A stretch of DNA of 64,000 bases, taken from the NCBI RefSeq assembly GCF_024679245.1, contig NC_090191.1, positions 41,091,524 to 41,155,523 on the forward strand. Reading direction: 5' to 3'. The notes beneath the pieces are model-generated. The model had not been told where the DNA came from, did not search any database, and was given only the letters and a program-made list of their open reading frames with translations. Source of the DNA: Pseudorasbora parva (Eukaryota; Chordata; Actinopteri; Cypriniformes; Gobionidae). Shown piece after piece: positions 44,747-62,920 of the stretch. Each line of letters opens with the position of its first letter. The stretch's first letter is position 1. The translations under genes were made by a program, and so were the position numbers.

Positions 44747-47465
44747 CAGTTTTTGGTGTGTACAACCTGGGTTTGAGTCTCTCTAATGAATAAATACTGT
44801 AAGTTTTCACTGGTTTTCCAATGAAAAAAGGACAAAACTCCCCCAAAAACACATGGACAACCCGGGTTCGAGTCTCTCTAACGGTTAGGCCAAAAAAAAT
44901 CCGAAAAACCTGAAAGGACCAGTGGTGTAGTGGTCTAAGCATCAGTTCTTGGCGTGGATGGTTTAAAAAAGAAAATTTTCACTGGTTTTGCACTGGAAAA
45001 AAGCACAAATGTCCAAAAAAAAAAAGTCAGAAAGCCTAAACGGACCAGTGGTGTAGTGGTCTAAGCATCAGTTCTTGGCGCGGACAACCCGGGTTCGAGG
45101 CTCTCTAATGGTAAAAAAAAAAAGTTTCAGTGGTTTTCCACTGGAAAAAAGCACAAATCTCCAATAAAAAAGACAGAAAACCTGAACGGACCAGTGGTGT
45201 AGTGGTCTAAGCATCAGTTCTTGGCGTGGACAACCCGAGTTCGAGGCTCTCGAATGGTGAAAAAAAAAAAAGTTTTCAGTGGTTTTCCAATGGAAAAAAG
45301 CACAAATCTCCAATAAAAAAGTCAGAAACCCTCAATGGACCAGTGGTGTAGTGGTCTAAGCATCAGTTCTTGGCATGGACAACCCAGGTTCAAGGCTCTC
45401 TAATGGCTAAAAAAAAAAAAAGTTTTCACTGGTTTTCCAATGGAAAAAGCACAAATCTCCCCAAAAAAAGTCAGCAAACCTGAACGGACCAGTGGTGTAG
45501 TGGTCTAAGCATCAGTTCTTGGCGTGGACAACCCGGGTTCGAGTCTCTCAAATGGTTAAAAAAAAGTTTTCACTGGTTTTCCAATGGAAAAAAGCACAAA
45601 TCTCCAATAAAAAAGCCAGAAACCCTCAATGGACCAGTGGTGTAGTGGTTTAAGCATCAGTTCTTGGTGTGGACAACCCGGGTTCGAGTCTCTCAAATGG
45701 TGAAAAGAAAAAGTTTTCAGTGGTTTTCCAATGGAAAAAAGCACAAGTCTCCAATAAAAAAGTCACAAAACCTGAACGGACCAGTGGTGTAGTGGTCTAA
45801 GCATCAGTTCTTGGCGTGGAAAACCCGGGTTCGAGTCTCTCGAATGGTGAAAAGAAAAAGTTTTCAGTGGTTTTCCACTGGAAAAAAGCACAAGTCTCCA
45901 ATAAAACAGTCAGAAAACCTGAACGGACCAGTGGTGTAGTGGTCTAAGCATCAGTTCTTGGCGTGGAAAACCCGGGTTCGAGTCTCTCGAATGGTGAAAA
46001 GAAAAAGTTTTCAGTGGTTTTCCAATGGAAAAAAGCACAAATCTCCAATAAAAAAGACAGAAAACCTGAACGGACCAGTGGTGTAGTGGTCTAAGCATCA
46101 GTTCTTGGCGTGGACAACCCGAGTTCGAGGCTCTCGAATGGTGAAAAGAAAAAGTTTTCAGTGGTTTTCCAATGGAAAAAAGCACAAATCTTCAATAAAA
46201 AAGTCAGAAACCCTCAATGGACCAGTGGTGTAGTGGTCTAAGCATCAGTTCTTGGCGTGGACAACCCGGGTTCGAGTCTCTCGAATGGTGAAAACAAAAA
46301 GTTTTCAGTGGTTTTCCACTGGAAAAAAGCACAAATCTCCAATAAAAAAGTCAGAAAACCTGAACGGACCAGTGGTGTAGTGGTCTAAGCATCAGTTCTT
46401 GGCGTGGAAAACCCGGGTTCGAGTCTCTTGAATGGTGAAAAGAAAAAGTTTTCAGTGGTTTTCCAATGGAAAAAAGCACAAATCTCCAATAAAAAAGACA
46501 GAAAACCTGAACGGACCAGTGGTGTAGTGGTCTAAGCATCAGTTCTTGGCGTGGACAACCCGAGTTCGAGGCTCTCGAATGGTGAAAAGAAAAAGTTTTC
46601 AGTGGTTTTCCAATGGAAAAAAGCACAAATCTCCAATAAAAAAGTCAGAAAACCTGAACGGACCAGTGGTGTAGTGGTCTAAGCATCAGTTCTTGGCGTG
46701 GACAACCCGGGTTCGAGTCTCTCGAATGGTGAAAAGATAAAGTATTCAGTGGTTTTCCAATGGAAAAAAGCACAAATCTCCAATAAAAAAAGTCACAAAA
46801 CCTGAACGGACCAGTGGTGTAGTGGTCTACGCATCAGTTCTTGGCGTGGAAAACCCGGGTTCGAGTCTCTCGAATGGTGAAAAAAAAAAGTTTTCACTGG
46901 TTTTCCAATGGAAAAAAGCACAAATCTCCAATAAAAAAAGTCACAAAACCTGAACGGACCAGTGGTGTAGTGGTCTAAGCATCAGTTCTTGGCGTGGACA
47001 ACCCGAGTTCGAGGCTCTCGAATGGTGAAAAAAAAAAGTTTTCACTGGTTTTCCAATGGAAAAAAGCACAAATCTCCAATAAAAAAGTCAGAAACCCTCA
47101 ATGGACCAGTGGTGTAGTGGTCTAAGCATCAGTTCTTGGCGTGGACAACCCGAGTTCGAGGCTCTCGAATGGTGAAAAAAAAAAGTTTTCACTGGTTTTC
47201 CAATGGAAAAAAGCACAAATCTCCAATAAAAAAGTCAGAAACCCTCAATGGACCAGTGGTGTAGTGGTCTAAGCATCAGTTCTTGGCGTGGACAACCCGG
47301 GTTCGAGTCTCTCGAATGGTGAAAACAAAAATTTTCAGTGGTTTTCCAATGGAAAAAAGCACAAATCTCCAATAAAAAAGTCAGAAACCCTGAATGGACC
47401 AGTGGTGTAGTGGTCTAAGCATCAGTTCTTGGCGTGGACAACCCGGGTTCGAGGCTCTGTAGAGG
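44747..47465 (+). repeat. Tandem array of 18 tRNA-like units, ~147-bp period
   Basis: The anchor GGACCAGTGGTGTAGTGGTC starts at 44,916, 45,042, 45,188, 45,337, 45,486, 45,631, 45,778, 45,925, 46,072, 46,219, 46,366, 46,513, 46,660, 46,808, 46,956, 47,103, 47,250 and 47,396. Two decayed partial units precede at about 44,747 and 44,851. Each unit has TGGTGTAGTGG, a perfect Pol III A-box match (TRGYNNANNGG), then after 32 bp GGTTCGAGTC or GAGTTCGAGGCTC, matching the B box. Most units follow with a TTTT stretch within about 20 bp, a possible Pol III terminator. The acceptor stem is not paired and the anticodon arm is poor, so these are tRNA-derived repeats rather than functional tRNA genes. Apparent minus-strand protein frames here are repeat artefacts. 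Confidence 0.9.
45925..46807 (+). repeat. Trimeric higher-order repeat, 2 x 441 bp
   Basis: Units at 45,925/46,072/46,219 and 46,366/46,513/46,660 show the same order of variants: GGAAAACCCGGG, then GACAACCCGAG with GAGGCTCTCG, then GACAACCCGGG. The offset is exactly 441 bp. The minus-strand 91-codon frames at 45,910-46,185 and 46,351-46,626 translate identically, which shows near-identity over much of the trimer. Confidence 0.85.
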
Positions 47466-47540
47466 AGAAATACTTTAGTTTCACCAGTTTTTCAATGAAT
47501 AAAAAAGATAAAATTACCAAAAACCAAGTAGTAGATATGC

Positions 47541-47765
47541 AAGTGCCAGTGGCTCAGTGGTCTGAGCGTGTCCTCCCTGCACGGGAAGAACCTGGGTTCA
47601 AGCCCCAGCCTGGTCACAGAAGCATGGTTGCGTGACGGTTGTCCCATCGTGAGCTGTGACAAGCTACTGAGCGGATCAGATCATGACAAGTGGGACAAGA
47701 GACGGCTAGACAAAGGGGGGAGTGAAAAGTCCAAACCGCTCCCCCTGGGGCCTCTAGGACAATAT
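47541..47765 (+). repeat. SINE with well-preserved tRNA-like head
   Basis: 47,541-47,617 has GTGCCAG and CTGGTCAC (acceptor-like arms, one bulge), a perfect A box TGGCTCAGTGG, a 4-bp D stem (GCTC/GAGC), and a 5-bp T stem CTGGG-TTCAAGC-CCCAG with a perfect B box. The anticodon arm does not fold normally. About 150 bp of unrelated body follows (TGACAAGTGGGACAAGAGAC). It lies just after the tandem array and shares its linker text (TTTTTCAATGAATAAAAAAG). Confidence 0.65.
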
Positions 47766-48185
47766 CCAGCAGCGGTTATAGAGCAGAAGCTAAATTTTTC
47801 TATGTCGACTTATAATTTATTCCAAACACCATTTATTGTGGCCCCACCCATGCAATATTTTGACCAATCTCAGCAGCTCCCTGACATTCTCAAGGAAAAC
47901 ACCTTCTGATCAGCACTTGAAGGGTCATCCATGCTGGAAAAAAACAAATCAGACTACAACTGAATCACATAGGCATTCAGATGTAACTTGGTAAGGTGGA
48001 TTTCTAATGCAAAACTTTATCTGAGCAATGACATTAAAACATTAATATTCATACTAATCTGATTATTTTTCAGATTTTCACAGGAGGCCACATTTGGAAA
48101 GTTAACTGAACAACTGAAATTATAAGTTTGTTTGGAGAGCTGAGATCAGAAAATCATGAAGGCACAAAAATGTCACATTTAACCT
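47766..48185. other. Intergenic, no gene recognised
   Basis: No supported coding region. Ends at a minus-strand AATAAA (48,186-48,191). Confidence 0.3.
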
Positions 48186-49500
48186 TTTATTGTACACACA
48201 AACAGGAGTGATTCATTCTCAAACAGAAAATGGGCTGTTGAAACCTTCATCCCAAGGAAAGAGCCATTATCAGACAGGTCCAGGAATTCTTGTCTAAAGC
48301 ACATCAGCAGTAAATGGAGTACTCTATTGAGTCCAGAAAAAGGTCAGGTGAATAATAGTTCAGCAGTTGATCTCCTCAAAAGACTCCATGCAACATCATT
48401 CACTGCTGTGGCTGCTTCTCCTGCCGCCTCATGACCTCCAGAAGCTTTATTGTAGAAGGACAAAAAAAAAAAAAAAAAAAGTCAGCAGGGAGACAATCAA
48501 ACACTTCACTGATAAGCTCTGCATTATTCAAAGCATGTAACAAAGTTAGTTCTTGCAAATAAATAAGCATGACACTTTTCACCACTTCCATAGACTGCCT
48601 TTTTAGAAGTATATTTCTGTTTTAATATTTTGTGTAATTCATTTCAGGACTTCCAAAAAGAAAGGGAACTTTCAAATTAAGGATAAAGTTTGCTCCACTA
48701 ACAATTGCTATGTCTCAGACCACAAAGATGAGATGTAAGACGTATCAGACAGAAATGAACATGCATGATTAATGTTAACTGAATAATTTTATATTGTACA
48801 GCGGTGAAAAACTCATGCAACAGCATCTGTAAGATAGCAATCAAGTCCCACAATATAATCAAGTCACACCTTGATATGAAAAGTAAAAAACAATAAGTTA
48901 ACATGCATTTCAAATCTATGAAGTTAATTCAAATCAGGTGCAATGATCAATCAGGTGCTGCAATTTAAGCTTCAGGTGACAAATGGGTATACTTTAAAAT
49001 TGAATATGATTTGAAAGCTTATCTTCTGAATGTTTAAGAAACATTAGTCAAGAACTTTAATCACTGTTGGAACCACATGCACAAAAAGCTGTATTTGTTG
49101 TTAAACAGTCATTCAGTGTTTATGTGAAAACAAACAATAAAAAAAGTTAAAAAGTAAGAACTACTTAACTAGCTTGGCTTCACAGACAGGGCTTATCAAG
49201 CCAGGATTAGGATATTTAGCTTTTATAAACATGCCCCAGAAGAAAACATTTCTGTGCATACTGAAATAAAATAATGGCACTGACATATTTTAAAATATTC
49301 AAATCAGCTCAAACATGGATTTTAGTTTTGGACTAGACTAATGCCTTGTCTGTGAAACCAGGGGATTCATTAAAGAAAAATACTCACAATATTCAAAGAA
49401 AACTTCTCCTCATGCTCACGACGGTCCTCAGGTAGAATGGATTTTGGCACCGGGCTGTCTGTATATTTATCACATTTTCAGCCAATGGGATTACTGCTCG
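48186..49500 (-). other. Candidate two-exon transcript (tentative)
   Basis: On the minus strand: an inverted CCAAT box (49,482-49,486), an AT-rich TATA-like stretch (49,462-49,470), an exon ending at 49,388 with donor GTGAGT, then an acceptor after a long T tract and TCCTTCTACAATAAAG, exon from 48,444, stop TGA at 48,402-48,400 and AATAAA at 48,191-48,186. Joined in phase 0 the frame reads PVPKSILPEDRREHEEKFSL, NI and LLEVMRRQEKQPQQ. No ATG start is evident and I do not recognise the protein. It may be a 5' partial gene, a non-coding RNA, or chance. Confidence 0.3.
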
Positions 49501-50195
49501 TAAATTAGCCCTGCCCACTGCTAACGATCGCTAATTAAGCAAAATAAACTCCTAAAAATAAATTGGGGTGAATGTCGGATAAAGGATAAAAAATTAATAT
49601 TTACAAAAAAACAAAAAAAACATTAACATTTTTTTTCTAAGTTTAGGACTTTCTATACTTATTAGAGTGTTGTGTATGTGATGCAATGACATTTACTCAT
49701 TTTAAGAATGTAATCTTTAAGCATCTTTTTCCCCATTAAAAATGTCATTCCTGGGTAATGGTAATGAATTAATTACATATCTACCATTGTTGGCATATAC
49801 AAATGTACTGATATCCATAATTGGAGCTCAAAAAACAATTAGTGCTTGGAAAACTACATTTGAATCCTAATTAATATAATCCATTTGGGATTTCATATAG
49901 AGATGGGGTCATTTTTGGCGGATGATAACTCAAAATATCTCATAACCAAATCGGGGAAAAAAGCTGGAAAATGTTTAAAAATGATTTCAAATATAATAAA
50001 TAAGACAGAATTGTGTAATCTAACACACAAATATGGATTCAATTAATTGTCAATGTCACTGTTAGATGGAAGGACATTCTGCATTACCATAAACCATCTT
50101 CATACACGTTTCAACTTTTCATCACAAAATAATATATTCATTTCAAAATGTAACATTAACATGATGGTAATTTAAATGTAGCCTTTGAAAAAACA
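49501..50195. other. Intergenic, no gene recognised
   Basis: AT-rich, no coding frame over 60 codons, no clear repeat end. Confidence 0.35.
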
Positions 50196-50966
50196 AACAA
50201 ACATTCATAATGATTTCATATTAAACAACCTTAGTTAATGTTGGACTTTTTTCCCCCAAAGTCCTCCCCAAGTTCAATGACTCGGCCTGGAGTCGAGTTA
50301 TCAATCAAAAAAAGTATAAATTTATTAAAGTAACAGCGAGTAAAAAATGTTTCTGAGCTCAGGATTCAGACCAGCATCAGGGCAGTCCTGATTGCTTCAC
50401 ATGAAAAATGCAAAAACAGCGCTAGTTTGATCGACTAGTCGGCTAGTCTCACCCTAATAATAACTATATGCCTTAAAATTTACAAAGATTAATTAAAAAC
50501 TAGACATAATTGTACATATATCATTCTGGATAATGGATGTCATGTCCTGGCTAATGAAGGTTATTTTCATTTCTTTCAAGGATATGTTCATTATTTTCAT
50601 GTAGTTATTATAATATGAAGTCTTAATCATGTTGCATATTATGATTCACAGTATAAAATATTAAGTATACAGTAATAATGGTGTTTTTCACCATGAAGTA
50701 TTAATAATTGAGTGTGATGTTCATTATGAATTGAATTGTTATTGAATTTGCTTATGATGATTTAACTTGGAAATGTACAGAAGATTAGGAAATGTGCTGA
50801 GATTTTTGCTGGACGCTATAAGGAGTGTGAAACGAAACTAAGGATAAGCAGAGGTGGTATGACGTGGTAAGAGGTCAAGCAATGGTTAGACAGAGGGGGT
50901 AGGGGATCTCTAAGATAGAAAAAAAAATACCAGAGCTGTACTTTCTTTGTGTGCGCGCGCGCGTGT

Positions 50967-51016
<50 letters not shown>

Positions 51017-51365
51017 ACCTATGTTCAAAGAAATGCTGCCAGGAGACAGATGACGCTGGACACCCCAATTGGAGGAGACAGTACAGAAGGATAAGGGGAA
51101 GAAGAACAAGAATATAAAATATGCATGATAAAGTTGTGAAGTCATTCGTGGGCAGCCATAGTGAAGCAATCAGGACTGCCCTGATGCTGGTCTTTGCTGG
51201 TCTGAATCCTGAGCTCAGAAACTTTTTTACTCGCTGTTACTTTAATAAATTTATACTTTTGATTGATAACTCCAGGCCGATCATTGAACTTGGGGAGGAC
51301 TTTGGGGGGGAAAACTCCGACATTAACTAAGGTTGTTTAATATGAAATCATTATGAATGTTTGTT
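50196..51365. mobile_element. Element with 205-bp inverted repeats
   Basis: 50,196-50,400 is the approximate reverse complement of 51,161-51,365, with small indels. The right arm holds TTTAATAAATTTATAC, a polyadenylation-like motif, as in an LTR R region. The interior has a (GT)n tract and no readable protein. It is either a foldback-type element or two LTR ends joined in opposite directions. Confidence 0.75.
50953..51015. repeat. (GT)n microsatellite
   Basis: GCGCGCGCGTGTGGG followed by about 45 bp of GT, inside the inverted-repeat element. Confidence 0.95.
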
Positions 51366-53146
51366 ATCCAGAAGGACACAAGATATTGCTACAAAGTGTC
51401 AAAATATCCTTTGCACATGTTTTGGGGCTGGGACTGAACCTCTTCTACTTCTGCTGCATTAGATGAGAAGAACACATCTTTACAATTTGCTGGGTCTTAA
51501 AAGAGTCTGCGTTTGTAATATATGTCCTTATTTCATGCAAAACGCTAGCTCGCGCTGTCTGGATGCATTTAAATCTGCTCTAAGTTTGCGTTTTTGCCAC
51601 CTATCACACATGCACACTTCAATAAGCCGACAGAAAGCAGGTTAATGCGTTTACATGCAGCACGAAATCAGGGTAAGAGGCAAAAAATGACCTGTCCCGA
51701 TCGGTTTATGCTTACGCCGTTTATGACCTTACTCTGATAAAAAAAAAAAAAAAACAGGTTACCACATTTACATGACCATGTTCATTGTCGGCTTATTAGG
51801 CATAATTGCCTTAAGAACGTGCATGTAAATCCACCCAATGAAACATGGGTGTGTTATGGGGGTTACATGCAATAAACCAGTTTCATCTCCCATTCCCTTT
51901 AAAAGCTAGTTGCACTTGCACCGTTCGCTATATTTACATGGCAGAATTTAACCTAAAGAGAAACCTTGTGTTGCATAATGCTCTGTGTTCATCTGCTTTC
52001 CTGTATGAAGTTGCATTGCGCCGGGTGTATAATAGGGACCCAAGTGAGGTTAATCAAGTCAAATAAACTCGTCCTGCAGAACGCATCACTTTGAAGACTG
52101 GAAGTACTTTCAGGTGGACTTTGTTTAAATGTGAAGATGCAAAAAAAAAAAAAAAAATACTACCGAGTTTAACTAATGAGCTGTTTGATCAGCGTGTGGA
52201 GGTGATTCAATCTGATTCAAATGTCCAAATCTATTCTCCTGTGGAGTTCATGACACATGATGCTGGCTGGTTATTGTCAAATAAAGCTTGTTCTTTCTCT
52301 TTTGACTGTTTCACTTTTCTAAAAACTTCTGTGTATGTTTGTTTATTGTATAAAATCTACTTTTCATGCTAAATGCCAGATGTGTCCTCCATATGGTCAC
52401 GCTGCTGCTTATCTAGAATATGCTTTTTCAATAAACAAAATAATCTATAATTAAATTAAAATTATGGTTATCAAATGCTGTTCTCTCCAGGATGTATCAG
52501 TCAACATCCTGCAATATTACAAATTTGTATTCATGCAGCACTTTATCATACTCCACCAAAAAGTAGATTGTTACTGGAAAAGCTGAACTACTTTCAGGCA
52601 ACTATAGCTAGTAGGTATATTAGTAGTAGTTAACCTTGTTTAAAAGAGTTCATCTTTTTTGAGGAGGCTTTATGATTGCACTCAGGGATCCTTGACCTGA
52701 ATGCTGGAAAAAATAAACTCATCTTAGCTTAGGCTTGGGCAACAACTTGTGTTTCACTCTTATGGGTAACCTTGAACAGAGAACAGCACAGGAGGAAAGT
52801 ACTCAGGTACTGTAGCAGACATTTTAAAGTGGGATGAAATCGTCTCTCTGATGCTGCTTTTTTCTTCTTCAATTGAAATACATACTGACTGCTAGTGTTG
52901 TCACGATACTGAAATTTCTAAGCAGGGTTTCTGCAGGTTTCACCAAGTTCAATTTAAGACTTTTAAAGACCTTTTTAAGACCATTATGCTTTTTAAGAAA
53001 GTGCATTTAAGACCTAGCCTATATCACGCAATAAAAAAAACTTACAAAGGAAATGCAGAATCACAAATTTAAGGAAAATATTTTATTCAAATTGATCAAA
53101 GTATCAATAAACTTGCACTTCCCCATAATTCAACCCCACCAGGGTA

Positions 53147-53150
<4 letters not shown>
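51366..53150. other. Intergenic, repeat fragments
   Basis: 52,895-53,000 (TGTTGTCACGATACTGAAAT, GGGTTTCTGCAGGTTTCACC) resembles ends of fish hAT-like elements. A frame at 51,845-52,066 has no recognisable domain. No gene supported. Confidence 0.35.

Positions 53151-53231
<81 letters not shown>
53151..53231. repeat. (AT)n microsatellite
   Basis: About 80 bp of pure TA repeats. Confidence 0.95.
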
Positions 53232-60584
<7,353 letters not shown>

Positions 60585-60592
60585 GATGGTGC

Positions 60593-61794
60593 TAGTGTTG
60601 TAGTCAAGACCACCTAATCCAAGACCAATGTTTGTTGAGACCAAAACAGGGCGAGACCGAGTCAAGACCAAGGGCTAGATTTACTAAATGGCAAATTAGC
60701 GTGATGGAGAAATAAAAATTAAAAAACGCAGATGGGAGTGGAAAGTTCTGCGAGTGATCTACTGACGACAAATTAAAGAAAACAGATGTAGCCGGATCAT
60801 TTCCATAATGACCAGCACAACTTACCAGTTAGCATCTGGTTTAAGACATGCTTTTTTGGGTGGTAAATAATAGCGCAAACGCCAGTAAATTGACGAGCAC
60901 AAACCTTTGTAAATCACCTTGCATGATTCAATTTAATTACTCTCCTCCTATACATTTTGCATCTGAAAGGAAAACACCTACAGATGCATATGCAATAAGG
61001 CCAATTGGAAAAATAACCCTGTCCACGGGTTTTCAATGCTAATTTATTACTGCCTGTCTTTAGTAAATCCTAACAGTAGTTTTTTTTTTAACGCAAAAAA
61101 AGAGTTTCGCTGACGCAAGCTGTTAGTAAATCTGGTCCCAAGACTGGACCAGCACTCCTTAAACTCAAAAAGATGGGTTAGGGTCACTGCCTGAGAAATT
61201 ACTTATTTTTAATCAATAAATATAATTAGAATAAGATAATATATAGATCTGTTACCGATCAACAAAATGAAACAACAATATTCATCTTTGCACTGCTGTG
61301 GTGGTACAGAAGATGCATCTGAATTGGTGAATGCATAAATAATTGATACATTTTTTTTCCAAAATGTATTGATGGTTTGTATAAAAGTAATATGTTTGTA
61401 GTCATGCTCGAATGTGTGAAATCGCTCTTGTTCTTGTTTAATTATATCACTTTATAATAGAAAAATCCAGATCTCGTACAAGTGCTATCTTGAATATTGT
61501 GAGCATTTAATTTTGGGGACATTTTTGACACAATCCCTCATTAGCTACTAAACTGGGCCAAATAAATAAATAAAATTAGAAATGTTATTGATTGCATCTT
61601 AAGCAGTAAGTTTTACATCCAATCACATTAATGATGTTAATAAATAAATCAGACTGCACTGGCAGTTTAGTAATATCCCAGCAATTGTGGTTTTGAAACA
61701 AATCCCAAGGCCAATAGGCCAAGACAAAGACCTTAAAAAAATGGTCTTTAGACTGGTCTCAAGATCAAGACCGGTCTTGAGTAATACAATACTA
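60593..61794. mobile_element. hAT-like element with 8-bp target duplication
   Basis: The terminal repeats are TAGTGTTGTAGTCAAGACC (from 60,593) and the complement of TAGTATTGTATTACTCAAGA (ending 61,794). The flanks carry the direct repeat GATGGTGC (60,585-60,592 and 61,795-61,802). An 8-bp duplication is the hallmark of hAT insertion. No transposase; a Harbinger-like MITE is nested inside. Confidence 0.8.
60672..61139. mobile_element. MITE nested in the hAT-like element
   Basis: The ends GGGCTAGATTTACTAA (60,672) and TTAGTAAATCTGGTCCC (ending 61,139) are inverted copies with few mismatches. AAGACCAA precedes it and AAGACTGG follows, which restores the host element's AAGACC-rich text. Confidence 0.75.
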
Positions 61795-61802
61795 GATGGT
61801 GC

Positions 61803-62920
61803 TTCTATGATTTAGGTGTCTTTTTGGGGTGAAAAAAACACTTGGATTTTAGAAACATTTTGCATATGGCCAATAGCTTATTGAAGAACAGCGTTCTAAA
61901 GAAGAATTACATTTAAAGATCTTAAAGAAACAAGAGTAGCTCTTTTTTTGGCAGCAGTAAAAGGTCATGTCTTATTTATTTTAGATTAGGGACAAAATAC
62001 TAGTCTTTACCTTTTGTCCACTTGCAGTTTTTGTCAAATATTTTGTTGTGATTTAATAATTGCGTGCCCTTGCCTTAATCTGGCAATAATGTTGCCAGAT
62101 TTATATTAATAGAGACAAAGTTAAAAAAGCATAGCTAATACAAACCATGATATACTTATTTGACCTTCATTGCCCCCTTCTGGTGTCCAAGGTACAGCTT
62201 CCTTCTCATATATTTTCAATGCCCTAAGGGACAAGATTTCTCAATCAGCTCTTTCAACCAAAAGGCTGACCTTATTTCTGCTCAGACAACCTTATCGTTC
62301 ATTAGTGCTACTTGGCAGTTGCTATAATGAATAAAGTGCCCCAGTGTCCTGTCAGGTGCTAAACCATCACAGCAGACAAAATGGTTCTAAGAGGAAACGT
62401 TCTGCATATCATTTGGCATGTTCATACATTAAAAGTACGCTTTTCATCTATATTGTGTATGCAGTAGAGGGCTTCTTTTTTTTACCTGAGAAAATTTGTT
62501 GTAACATGAATCAGAATGCTCACTATTCTAATTATCAGCTTAAGGGTTTAAGGTGTTGTTTTTTTTGTTGTTTTTTTTAACACATCAAAACTATTCTTAC
62601 ACTAGGGATGTGCAACTACTTTTATACTTGATCCAGTACCAAGTACTAGCAGGGCCAATATCATTGCTGACGATACCAATACTAATTCCACTACTAAATT
62701 TGTTTCTACAATTTCTGTGGATTTCTGTGTTTCTCAAGTTTGGTAATTATAGTTTTATCAGTATATTTTAAAACAGTGTCAGCAGTTCAGGCAAGAAATA
62801 GTTCCTAACACTGTTAACAGTTTTTACATTGAAGCTTATTTTACAGATTTTTGTTCATGCTAAATAATTAGCTGAACTTAAATTTCCTATATGATCACTA
62901 GTTTAAAAAATGTTGTAATA
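61803..62920. other. Intergenic, no gene recognised
   Basis: 62,600-62,700 (AGGGATGTGCAACTACTTTT, ATCCAGTACCAAGTACTAG) resembles one end of another fish hAT-like repeat. No coding frame supported. Confidence 0.35.

Noticed and set aside
45068..46626. Repeated minus-strand protein frames of 62-91 codons in the tRNA-like array
   Set aside because: They exist because a 147-bp (49-codon) unit lacks stops in that frame. Composition and exact periodicity follow the repeat, and there is no gene context.
44916..47465. A cluster of genuine tRNA genes
   Set aside because: A and B boxes match, but the acceptor stem does not pair, the T stem has only three pairs and the anticodon arm is faulty.
44747..47465. 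CRISPR-like array
   Set aside because: The whole unit repeats, including the linker, so there are no unique spacers. The genome is eukaryotic.
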